From: Saccharimonas sp963542675
Lineage (GTDB): Bacteria; Patescibacteriota; Saccharimonadia; Saccharimonadales; Saccharimonadaceae
Direction of reading: 5' to 3'
DNA length: 15,716 nucleotides
Assembly (NCBI GenBank): GCA_963542675.1
Contig: CAUTXC010000023.1
Coordinates: 1-15,716 of the forward strand
Shown here: in pieces, positions 6,363 to 12,821 of the stretch
How positions within the stretch are numbered: the first letter of the stretch is position 1
How the letters are laid out: the number at the start of each line of letters is the position of its first letter
Notes under the pieces: model-generated
Seen by the model: the letters and a program-made list of their open reading frames with translations, nothing else
The model's database searches: none
Told to the model about the DNA's origin: nothing
Made by a program: the position numbers and the translations under genes

Positions 6363-6995
6363 ATGAAACGATTATTCCCTCTCAGCCACCGAGCAACCAT
6401 CATCACCATCTGCCTCGCCCTCCTTCTCGTTATTGGCGGCATTGTTGGCACAGCGATTGGCTGGCGCAAAATTCTTTACAAACTCCAAGGTACGTCGCAT
6501 GTGGCCACGCTCGATCGTTCGCCAGGGCTAGCTCAGTTTCCTGAGGTCGACACGCAGGCCCTCAGCCCTACTCGCCGCAAGGTCATCCAGCTTACCCAAG
6601 CGGAGTTTGCCGCTCAGCCCGCTGGTACGAAGTATAGCCAAGGAGCGCACGAGGCATGGTGCGCTGACTTCGTCAGCTGGACGATGCAGCAAGCTGGTGC
6701 GCCGCTCAAGAACCCACACACTGGTAGCTGGCGCATTCCAGGCACCTTCACGCTGCGTGAGTATTACGAGTCAGCAGGCCGCTTCAAACCAGCCGATAGC
6801 GGCTACCAGCCCCGCCCTGGCGACGTAGCAATCTACCGCGCTTCGCCCGTCTTTGGCGACCATACACACATTATCCTGCGCAATGATGATGGCATACTCA
6901 CCACTGTTGGCGGCAATGAGAATAACAAGATACGTGTTTTTGCCAACCAGCAGCGCAACTATACTGGCCTACTTGGCTATGGCGTCACAGAGTAG
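6363..6995 (+). CDS. Membrane-anchored CHAP-domain peptidoglycan hydrolase
   Basis: This 210-residue protein has an N-terminal anchor or signal segment (residues 11-33) and an extracytoplasmic CHAP domain from about 75 to 208. The catalytic cysteine is Cys100 in HEAWCADFVSW, the usual CHAP hallmark. The catalytic histidine is in GDHTHIILRN (His167, or less likely His169), and a polar third residue may be one of the asparagines in GGNENN. PGDVAIYR (152-159) is the typical strand before the histidine. The family comprises amidases and endopeptidases that cut cell-wall peptides. In an epibiont it could also act on the host wall, which is speculative. The longer open frame upstream overlaps the 6023-6271 gene, and the ATG at 6363 directly precedes the basic-hydrophobic leader, so I chose it. 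Confidence 0.85.
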   Translation: MKRLFPLSHRATIITICLALLLVIGGIVGTAIGWRKILYKLQGTSHVATLDRSPGLAQFPEVDTQALSPTRRKVIQLTQAEFAAQPAGTKYSQGAHEAWCADFVSWTMQQAGAPLKNPHTGSWRIPGTFTLREYYESAGRFKPADSGYQPRPGDVAIYRASPVFGDHTHIILRNDDGILTTVGGNENNKIRVFANQQRNYTGLLGYGVTE

Positions 6996-7033
6996 CCATT
7001 AATAGGACAACCACAGAAGGTTGCAGCGCTCAG

Positions 7034-7042
7034 TGGTATAAT
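7034..7042 (+). promoter_or_regulatory. Extended -10 promoter of the dsbA-like gene pair, leaderless
   Basis: TGGTATAAT is a perfect TG-extended -10 box. The ATG at 7053 follows 10 nt after it, with no Shine-Dalgarno between. Transcription would start about 3 nt before the start codon. Confidence 0.65.
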
Positions 7043-7052
7043 AAAGACACTG

Positions 7053-7676
7053 ATGAAACATCGCCTTTCTTCATTACGCCACGCTACCCTCACCGCCCTA
7101 AGTGGCATTGGTCAGGTGCTGCGCCAGCCACGCTATGCGGCAGGGGCGCTAGTTGGCGCGCTCGGCTTTGCCTGGCTGATTTTCCTCTTAACCAATGGTG
7201 GATTCTATGGCGCACTGCTGATGTCTCGCTTACCGCTTATCGATAAACTTGGCATCATTGGGACGATGTTTATAGAGATTGCTCGGCAGGCCGCGACATC
7301 GCTGACGGGCACGCTGCTTGTGCTTGTCTCAGTGCTGCAAGGGGTATCACTCACGCTTATTATCTTCACCGCCCGGCGCAACAAGCGCAACCAGCAAACC
7401 ACCCAGCAACTTGGTCTTAGTGGTATTGCCTCCGTCGCGGCGGCAATTGGCCTAGGCTGCGTACCCTGTGGTACATCGCTCATTCTCCCCATCGTGGCAG
7501 TGTTTTTTTCGGGAGCAGCCGCCGCTTCGGCCGCGACGGTTGCCAGCACTATTGTGCTTGTCATTGCCCTTGGGTTAAGCCTCTTTTCGCTCTATCGATC
7601 GGGCCAGATTGCCGCCATCTACATAACATTAGCTCAGCAGGAGGAGCATCATGCAGTCACAACAAACAGGGGTTAG
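7053..7676 (+). CDS. Integral membrane protein with intramembrane CVPC motif, putative redox partner of the DsbA-like protein
   Basis: I do not recognise the family of this 207-residue protein. Hydrophobic segments lie at about 29-50, 66-105 (one or two helices) and 122-181 (two helices). Cys136 and Cys139 form CVPC within a glycine-rich helix start (GLGCVPCGTSLILP). A basic stretch TARRNKRNQQ (106-115) marks a cytoplasmic loop. The last 26 bases overlap the start of the downstream DsbA-like gene, so the two are translationally linked. A CxxC in the membrane plus coupling to a CxxC thioredoxin-fold protein suggests electron exchange between them, in the way DsbB, VKOR or CcdA serve other systems. 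It shows no obvious similarity to those families, so this role is an inference. Confidence 0.75.
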   Translation: MKHRLSSLRHATLTALSGIGQVLRQPRYAAGALVGALGFAWLIFLLTNGGFYGALLMSRLPLIDKLGIIGTMFIEIARQAATSLTGTLLVLVSVLQGVSLTLIIFTARRNKRNQQTTQQLGLSGIASVAAAIGLGCVPCGTSLILPIVAVFFSGAAAASAATVASTIVLVIALGLSLFSLYRSGQIAAIYITLAQQEEHHAVTTNRG

Positions 7677-8361
7677 CTTGATTCATATCATGCTTGGGAT
7701 TGTCGTCGTCACAATCATCAGCCTCTTCGCCTACAATCTCATCAACCGCCCACCCAACAAGCACATTGGCAAAGGTGAGCCCTGGCAGAGCGCGATGTCA
7801 CAGGGCAGCCACAATGCACCCAATGTCTTTGTCGACTACACCGACTACTTCTGCTCATTTTGTGCGCAGGTCGAGGCTGCTACAAACACCGCAGACTTCC
7901 AGCAGTACATCAAGTCGAGCAAACTGCGCTATGAGCACCGGATTGTTGCCGTTCTCAAAGATATCGTGCCTAACACCGAGCGTGGTGCCGAAGCAGCATT
8001 TTGCGCGGCCGACCAGCATAAATATTGGGAATACACGCATCACATTGTACCCCGCATCAAAGCTGACTACTTTGACAAAGGTATTGGCGTCAAAGGCGTT
8101 GCCGTACCCAAAGAAATTCCACTCCTCCCCGTCAGCTATTTTGAAACATCAGCCGAAGCGATTGGGCTGAATGTCGAGACCTTCCGCAACTGCGTGACAA
8201 ACGAGAAACACAAAGACGACATAGCCACAAACACCAGCCGCGCCCTCAAGCTCGGCGTCACTGGCCTCCCCTACATGATCGTTAACGACTACACCACCAG
8301 CGGCTTTGGTGGCGGCGAGCACGGGCTAAAGACATTACTCAAGGCAGGTGGGGTGCAATAA
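7651..8361 (+). CDS. DsbA-like membrane-anchored thiol oxidoreductase
   Basis: This 236-residue protein has one N-terminal anchor (about 9-27) and a DsbA-type thioredoxin domain outside the membrane. The redox motif is CSFC in DYTDYFCSFCAQVEA (about residues 69-72). The cis-proline loop is GVTGLPYMIVND, where Pro faces the active-site cysteines. The intervening helical insertion typical of DsbA is present, with FCAADQHKYWEYTHHI resembling the conserved helix of the Thioredoxin_4 subfamily. Two further cysteines (in AAFCAAD and FRNCVT) may form a second disulfide. It has an AGGAGG Shine-Dalgarno inside the upstream gene. It likely introduces disulfides into exported proteins, such as the four-cysteine surface proteins encoded at 10393-13394. 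Confidence 0.88.
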   Translation: MQSQQTGVSLIHIMLGIVVVTIISLFAYNLINRPPNKHIGKGEPWQSAMSQGSHNAPNVFVDYTDYFCSFCAQVEAATNTADFQQYIKSSKLRYEHRIVAVLKDIVPNTERGAEAAFCAADQHKYWEYTHHIVPRIKADYFDKGIGVKGVAVPKEIPLLPVSYFETSAEAIGLNVETFRNCVTNEKHKDDIATNTSRALKLGVTGLPYMIVNDYTTSGFGGGEHGLKTLLKAGGVQ

Positions 8362-8372
8362 CCCCTACCGCC
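8343..8372. terminator. Hairpin across the convergent dsbA-like/corA junction
   Basis: GGTGGGG (8347-8353) pairs with CCCTACC (8363-8369) with one G-T wobble. GGC (8343-8345) extends the stem with GCC (8370-8372) across a bulged A. The two genes end 3 bp apart, so the hairpin uses the last codons of both. No U-tract follows on either strand, so a bidirectional terminator is only possible. Confidence 0.35.
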
Positions 8373-9279
8373 GGCGCAAGAAATAATACCCGGTTGCCAT
8401 GGCGGCTATCACACTCACGGTGGTAATCTTCCAAAACATCGTTGGGTCATCCGCCCCTGGCACAGGCACATTCATGCCATAGAGCCCAGCGATCATCGTT
8501 GGGATGGTCAGCGCTACCGTGATCACCGTTAGTAAGCGGATCGTCTCATTCAGGCGCGTGTCCATCACGGCGCGGTAGCTATCACGCACATTAGTGATGG
8601 TGCGCAGGAGCGATTTACAACGTGCAATCACCTGCTCCAAATCAATCGAGATATCCTCCACATCATCCTTATCATCCTCTTTGAGGCGGAGACTGCGGTT
8701 TGCCATCAAGCGCTCGATCGCCCAATTCATTGGCACTAGTGCATTGAGATAGTCGTTGAGTTTGCGCTCATACTCGGTCAGCGTCACGATATCGCGCGCC
8801 CGCAGCGTATGGAGGTCGTCCGTTGCTGCTCGCATCTGTCGGTTGATCGTCGCCACTCGCCGCTGGTACTGCAGCGACACCGCCTCGATCATTGCCACCA
8901 CGAGCTCAATCCGCCGTGCCGTATTCATCCGCGTCTTGTCAACAAAAGGCTGCCAGAGCCGGCCCAGGCTATCACGCGAAAGTGTCACCACGTAGTTTTT
9001 GTGAATACCAAATAATATCGGCGTCGTAAAGTCATTAAAATCATCGTCCGTATCAGGCAAGCGGGCAATCAAATACGTCCACTCATCCTCAAACTCAATA
9101 CGCGGCACCTCGTGCGGGTCCAGCGCATCTTTGATGATGTTCTCGTCCATACCAAGCGCCAGGAGCTTGTCGATCTCCTCGCTGCTGGGCTTCTCGCAGC
9201 GCAGCCACGAGCCAACCCGCAGCGTATCACGCGGCGTAATCGTCTGATCTGCCTCACTCGAACGAAGATATTGCAACAT
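8365..9279 (-). CDS. corA: CorA-family magnesium/divalent cation transporter
   Basis: This 304-residue protein is a CorA-type channel. It has an acidic N-terminal alpha/beta domain (SWLRCEKPSSEEIDKLLALG, ALDPHEVPRIEFEDEWTYLI) and a long helical stalk. There are two C-terminal membrane helices, with the signature GMN at about 268-270 closing the first (TIPTMIAGLYGMN). A basic end RRR follows the second. An upstream in-frame ATG at 9351 would add 24 residues. I prefer 9279 because family members begin with an MLxY-type strand like this one. Also, a promoter (TTGCAA, 17 bp, TATACT) ends 10 nt before 9279 and would lie inside the longer version. The post-GMN loop is VPVPGADD. Transport of Mg2+ or another divalent ion is inferred from the family. 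Confidence 0.93.
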   Translation of the reverse strand: MLQYLRSSEADQTITPRDTLRVGSWLRCEKPSSEEIDKLLALGMDENIIKDALDPHEVPRIEFEDEWTYLIARLPDTDDDFNDFTTPILFGIHKNYVVTLSRDSLGRLWQPFVDKTRMNTARRIELVVAMIEAVSLQYQRRVATINRQMRAATDDLHTLRARDIVTLTEYERKLNDYLNALVPMNWAIERLMANRSLRLKEDDKDDVEDISIDLEQVIARCKSLLRTITNVRDSYRAVMDTRLNETIRLLTVITVALTIPTMIAGLYGMNVPVPGADDPTMFWKITTVSVIAAMATGYYFLRRR

Positions 9280-9289
9280 ACTAGTGATA

Positions 9290-9318
9290 AGTATACGATG
9301 AAGCGGTGATAATTGCAA
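9290..9318 (-). promoter_or_regulatory. Promoter of corA that sets a shorter start
   Basis: On the minus strand TTGCAA (9313-9318) and TATACT (9290-9295) are 17 bp apart. The -10 ends 10 nt before the ATG at 9279. The same TTGCAA -35 recurs at the 12822 gene. Confidence 0.55.
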
Positions 9319-9384
9319 ATAATACGACAGATTTGCTTCTGCGTTTTGCATCGTTCATTATTTTATAGCGACGTATGGCGACGA

Positions 9385-9957
9385 CTATTCACTGACAAAC
9401 AGCTGCTCAAGCACCGCATCAACCATAAACTTCATCGTCTTTGGTGCGATACCCTCCAGTGCGTCGATTGCTGCCACTGCCGTAAAGAGCTCGCCGATTA
9501 TCTGGTCGGTCGCTCCTGGCCGCAGTCTGCCATCGCGCCGCCACTGCTGCACCTGCTCGGCAAAGAACTCACCACGCATTACCAGGCTATTACCTGCTCC
9601 TGCTTGCTTCGCATCATCATGGTAGGCTTGGCGCACCTGCTCGCCAGGCACATCACTCTGCCACTCGGCGAGGATTTTATTACGCCGCGCTGCTTGTGTT
9701 GTGGCGCGCAGATAGGCTGCAAAAGCCGCCCGTGGCTGCGACCAATCGATCCGCCCAACAATCCGGTTCTTCGTCTTTTCGTCCTCCGCACGATACACTG
9801 CAAGGAAGAGCTCCAGCTTAGACGGATAAAGCAAATACACGCCGCCGACCGCAATACCCGCCACCTGAGCAATCTCCACGATCGATGCCGCCTTGTAGCC
9901 ATCCTGGGCAAAGACCCGCCGCGCTGCCTGAATTAGTTTCGCCTGACTGATTGCCAT
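9385..9957 (-). CDS. TetR-family transcriptional regulator
   Basis: This 190-residue protein has a TetR-type N-terminal DNA-binding domain. LIQAARRVFAQDGYKAASIVEIAQVAGIAVGGVYLLYPSKLELF (residues 8-51, given here as the whole domain) includes the helix-turn-helix with recognition helix AVGGVYLLYPSK. The C-terminal ligand-binding half (about 60-190) is helical and variable, and its ligand cannot be inferred. It is read divergently from the surface-protein gene at 10393, 435 bp away, so that gene, its own promoter, or both are plausible targets. Translation uses a GGAG site 4 nt before the ATG. An extended -10 lies about 65 bp upstream, giving it a normal leader. Confidence 0.88.
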   Translation of the reverse strand: MAISQAKLIQAARRVFAQDGYKAASIVEIAQVAGIAVGGVYLLYPSKLELFLAVYRAEDEKTKNRIVGRIDWSQPRAAFAAYLRATTQAARRNKILAEWQSDVPGEQVRQAYHDDAKQAGAGNSLVMRGEFFAEQVQQWRRDGRLRPGATDQIIGELFTAVAAIDALEGIAPKTMKFMVDAVLEQLFVSE

Positions 9958-10022
9958 ATCGCTCCGACCTCCGCTCGCGCTATCCTGGACGATAACGCCT
10001 CTTTACTTTCTACTCATATTCT

Positions 10023-10031
10023 ATTATAGCA
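10023..10031 (-). promoter_or_regulatory. Extended -10 promoter of the TetR gene
   Basis: The minus strand reads TGCTATAAT, a perfect TG-extended -10 box, 65 bases upstream of the ATG. Transcription would start near 10016. The -35 is weak. Confidence 0.6.
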
Positions 10032-10287
10032 GGTTTGGAAACGGCTGCGCAGCGAGACTGGTAATACGGTGTATAGCAACCAGTTCTCTCGCATTAGCCT
10101 ATAGTAAAAACAGAGGTACAGCCATGCCATATCCATACAAGCACGATCTGGTGCAGTAACCTTTCTCTCGCTGCTCTGCTATACATCGAGAAAAATCTGT
10201 TGCCTCCTTCATCAGGCTTTTGGCATCCACGGAAGAGACCAATCCGCAGAAAATACTCAATCAATCCTTATATTACCCCAAAGGAGG

Positions 10288-10302
10288 GATGGCTAATATA
10301 AC
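10288..10302 (+). repeat. Direct repeat copy 1 upstream of the surface-protein gene
   Basis: GATGGCTAATATAAC at 10288-10302 matches GATAGCTAATATAAC at 10362-10376 in 14 of 15 positions, 74 bp apart. This copy lies about 80 bp upstream of the predicted transcription start. Confidence 0.55.
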
Positions 10303-10332
10303 AGTACATACAACAATCAGCGATCTACCGTC

Positions 10333-10361
10333 TTGTATAACGCTCATGCTTTTGGTACACT
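10333..10361 (+). promoter_or_regulatory. Promoter of the surface module
   Basis: TTGTAT (10333-10338) and TACACT (10356-10361) are 17 bp apart, and the -10 is TG-extended (TGGTACACT). Transcription would start near 10368, inside the second repeat copy. The ATG at 10393 follows AAGGGGG at 10380-10386. Confidence 0.55.
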
Positions 10362-10376
10362 GATAGCTAATATAAC
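10362..10376 (+). repeat. Direct repeat copy 2, over the predicted transcription start
   Basis: GATAGCTAATATAAC begins directly after the -10 hexamer and covers the predicted +1. A regulator bound here would block initiation. The position supports an operator role, which is inferred. Confidence 0.5.
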
Positions 10377-10392
10377 CATAAGGGGGATTTTT

Positions 10393-11046
10393 ATGATTGC
10401 AACTCAAACTGGCCAGGGCAAAAAGCGGATTGGCCTTATCTCAACGGGGATTGTGGGTGCGCTGCTGGTCGCCTTTACCTTTACGCCAACCTTTGCAGGC
10501 TTTGCGGCAAGCATCCAAAACACCATCAACAGTGCCTCAACCGGTACACTCACCATGAAGGAAACATCGGGCACCTACACCTGCAACAGCACAGACGGCG
10601 CTGGTGCAACGACCAACTCTGCTACCTGTTCTACTATTAACAAGTATGGTGGCACGAGCACACCACTCGTTGCTGGTGGGCCAGCCCAAACAACCAACAT
10701 TACTCTGCAAAACACCGGAAGCGTGGCCGCAACATCCTTTAGCCTCAACCCTGGCACATGTAGCCAATCACCTGTCCCTGGTGCTTCTTTAGCAGGTAGT
10801 GCAACCGACCTCTGCAGCAAGGTTAAGGTAGCCATCAAATCAGGCAGCAGCACATTCTTTACGGGTACTGCCGCACAATTGCAAGCAGGCGGTGCTATTG
10901 ACCTGCTCGCCAAGCTCAGCAAAGCAACCATCAACGCAGGAGAGAGTGTACCAATCACCTTTGAGGTGTCGCTCGACGCCAGCGCTGGCCCAACCTACCA
11001 AGGTCTGCAGGTCTCACAACCACTGACGTGGACATTTGGCGCGTAA
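10393..11046 (+). CDS. TasA/camelysin-like secreted surface protein, SipW-type substrate
   Basis: This 217-residue exported protein has a long signal segment (KKRIGLISTGIVGALLV, then a Thr/Phe-rich part ending AGFAA near residue 39). The mature part begins SIQNTINSASTGTLTMKE. The pattern of small residues plus F, then N or S, then STGTL, matches TasA, CalY and other SipW-processed proteins in Gram-positives. The rest is a Thr/Ser/Gly-rich beta-type domain with the strand TNITLQNTGSVAATSFSL. Four cysteines (64, 79, 123, 141) could form two disulfides. The ATG at 10393 has a strong Shine-Dalgarno (AAGGGGG) and gives a normal signal peptide. The upstream in-frame ATG at 10333 lies in the promoter. 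The next gene, 18 bp on, encodes a SipW-like peptidase, so it is very likely the dedicated substrate. Fibre formation is inferred from TasA. Confidence 0.78.
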   Translation: MIATQTGQGKKRIGLISTGIVGALLVAFTFTPTFAGFAASIQNTINSASTGTLTMKETSGTYTCNSTDGAGATTNSATCSTINKYGGTSTPLVAGGPAQTTNITLQNTGSVAATSFSLNPGTCSQSPVPGASLAGSATDLCSKVKVAIKSGSSTFFTGTAAQLQAGGAIDLLAKLSKATINAGESVPITFEVSLDASAGPTYQGLQVSQPLTWTFGA

Positions 11047-11064
11047 TTCCTCTGGAGTAGGACG

Positions 11065-12738
11065 ATGCGCATGCCGCGGCAACGAATAATTATCATCACC
11101 ATCCTGAGCCTCTGTCTTGGAGGCTTCGTTGCCGTGATGATAGCGCTCGGCATGCGTATCTTTTTCGTCACAACACCGAGCATGGCCACTGCCGCACCAG
11201 TTGGCTCGCTCGTTATCACGCAGCCAGCTAATAACTACCACCCCGGCGACATCATTACTTTCCAGCGCCACGGCCGGACGTATACTCATCGAATTCAATC
11301 TATCACCAACCAGCGTATCCTCACCAAGGGCGACCTCAACCACGCGGCCGATCCGCTTCCTATTGAGCACAATGCCATCATTGGCAAAGCAATTTTCATC
11401 AACCCATGGCTTGGCTGGGTATGGCTGATGGCGCCATGGGTGGTGATTGGCTGGCTCATCATCCATCTAGCCACCCGCCGGACTCGCCCAACGTGGCGCT
11501 GGTATTATCGGATTATTGGCATGACACTAGTGCTCTGCGCTGTATCACTGTGGTTTCATCCATGGATTAACTTTAGTGTGCTCAGCGTTCTCCCTTCAGA
11601 CAAAGGTGCCCTTATGCACATCGTCAATACCGGCGTTTTCCCAATCGACGCAGTCGGCACAGTGCTCTACCCCGGCCAAGATGCCACCATTACCGTCTCG
11701 GTACAAAATAGCCACGGGCAGTATTTCTTCACACCAATGATTCATTACACGGTATGGGTTATCCTATGCATTATGCTCATTTGTCTTATCCCCTTTGGCC
11801 TCATGCTCTACGGCCTTCGCCAGCTATCTCGGCCTACCGCGGCAGATAGCTCACCACAGCCACTACCTGTTACCTCTATTATTGTCGCAGCGATTATTAC
11901 CCTGGTAGGGATATGCTTTATTATCTTTCATAATTTTTATCTAACAAGCGGGGCGTTTTCAGGCACAATCCGCAACAGTGCTAATACCGCGCGCCCCGTG
12001 CTCTACAACTGCACTGATGCCACCAAGCTCACTGCTCCTACGCAGGCACTCTTCATCTATGGCATGACATTCTTCGATACTGGCACCACCGAGCGCGACC
12101 TATCTGGCAATAACAATAAGGGTACCTGGCTCACGCGCACGGCCGCCGCTCATGGTTCACAATCATACGCTTGCCGCCGCGACCGTGTGCGCAGCACCCT
12201 CTTCAAAGATACCTGCCTTGCCTACCCTACACTCGTCGATAACCCCAACCCTTTTACCCTCTCTGTCTGGTTCAATACCAATCAATATGGGCTCAATAAT
12301 GGGCGCATCGCTGGCTTTGCCAGTACACCAGACAATGGTGCGGACCCAAGCCTAGACCGCGTCCTCTTTCTCGACAAGCAAGGGCGCATTGCCTTTGCAG
12401 TGTGGCCCAATACCACGCGCTCAATCTTCTCACCAGCCGGCAAGAACTACGCCGATGGTAAATGGCACCACGTTGCCGCCTCACTCTCACCACAAGGCAT
12501 GCGACTCTATGCCGATGGCGCACTGGTTGCTCATGACCCAAGCGTCACGCAGGCCCAAAACTTCCGCGGGTACTGGAAGTTTGGCTGTGGGCGCTTTAGC
12601 GAGTGGCGTAATGGCGATGGCACACCTATCAACAGCACAAACACATTCTTCACTGGCATGATGCAGTTTGGGGCTGTCCACACCACCGCGCTGAATGATG
12701 CCCAGGTGCAAGAAATCTACCTCGCTGGCACAAAATAG
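11065..12738 (+). CDS. SipW-type signal peptidase I fused to a C-terminal LamG-like domain
   Basis: This 557-residue protein combines two modules. Residues 1-135 are a signal peptidase of the SipW/ER type (family S26B). After the first membrane helix (7-34), the catalytic Ser39 lies in TTPSMA and the general base His75 in YTHRI, replacing the usual bacterial lysine. The box LTKGDLNHAADPLPI (86-100) supplies the conserved Asp. Helices follow near 112-134, 149-166, 225-252 and 269-292, with an outward beta-like segment at about 170-222. Residues about 330-555 form a LamG/concanavalin-like fold with SGNNNKGTW, FTLSVWFNT, GKWHHVAASL and LYADGALVA. Four cysteines (316, 370, 384, 508) are predicted outside. 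The topology places both active site and LamG outside the membrane. It likely cleaves the protein encoded just upstream. SipW proteins are usually far shorter and lack LamG. Confidence 0.85.
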   Translation: MRMPRQRIIIITILSLCLGGFVAVMIALGMRIFFVTTPSMATAAPVGSLVITQPANNYHPGDIITFQRHGRTYTHRIQSITNQRILTKGDLNHAADPLPIEHNAIIGKAIFINPWLGWVWLMAPWVVIGWLIIHLATRRTRPTWRWYYRIIGMTLVLCAVSLWFHPWINFSVLSVLPSDKGALMHIVNTGVFPIDAVGTVLYPGQDATITVSVQNSHGQYFFTPMIHYTVWVILCIMLICLIPFGLMLYGLRQLSRPTAADSSPQPLPVTSIIVAAIITLVGICFIIFHNFYLTSGAFSGTIRNSANTARPVLYNCTDATKLTAPTQALFIYGMTFFDTGTTERDLSGNNNKGTWLTRTAAAHGSQSYACRRDRVRSTLFKDTCLAYPTLVDNPNPFTLSVWFNTNQYGLNNGRIAGFASTPDNGADPSLDRVLFLDKQGRIAFAVWPNTTRSIFSPAGKNYADGKWHHVAASLSPQGMRLYADGALVAHDPSVTQAQNFRGYWKFGCGRFSEWRNGDGTPINSTNTFFTGMMQFGAVHTTALNDAQVQEIYLAGTK

Positions 12739-12749
12739 CGCACAGCGCT
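12737..12749 (+). terminator. Short hairpin at the end of the SipW-LamG gene
   Basis: AGCGC and GCGCT form a 5-bp stem with a 3-base loop (ACA), starting within the TAG stop codon. Only a short T run (ATCTTT) appears 11 bases later. It is a weak terminator candidate, consistent with the next gene having its own promoter. Confidence 0.3.
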
Positions 12750-12786
12750 CCAACGTATCTTTAGCTATTACATCATTTTGCTCTCA

Positions 12787-12815
12787 TTGCAATCCTCTAC
12801 TATCTAGCATACACT
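12787..12815 (+). promoter_or_regulatory. Promoter of the four-cysteine membrane protein, leaderless
   Basis: TTGCAA (12787-12792) and TACACT (12810-12815) are 17 bp apart. The -10 ends 6 nt before the ATG at 12822. No Shine-Dalgarno is present, so the message is probably leaderless. Confidence 0.6.
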
Positions 12816-12821
12816 ACATAT

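Larger units (their letters stand above)
9958..10392. other. 435-bp intergenic region between the TetR gene and the surface module
   Basis: The region holds the TetR promoter (10023-10031, minus), the surface-protein promoter (10333-10361, plus) and a 15-bp near-identical direct repeat. It also has an 11-codon open frame at 10124-10159 (MPYPYKHDLVQ) preceded by AGAGG and a TATAGT box at 10100-10105. A 24-codon frame begins at 10289, too close behind AAAGGAGGG for normal initiation. I see no tRNA or known riboswitch motif. The long region and repeats suggest regulation, but a small RNA or leader peptide cannot be excluded. Confidence 0.5.

Noticed and set aside
10289..10363. 24-codon open frame after AAAGGAGGG
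   Set aside because: The Shine-Dalgarno is almost adjacent to the ATG, which is too close for initiation, and the frame runs through the surface-module promoter.
10575..10958. 127-codon minus-strand open frame with hydrophobic stretches
   Set aside because: It is antisense to the TasA-like gene. The hydrophobicity comes from the complement of Thr/Ser/Gly codons.
11014..11466. 150-codon minus-strand open frame
   Set aside because: It is antisense to the conserved catalytic part of the signal peptidase and has no recognisable content.
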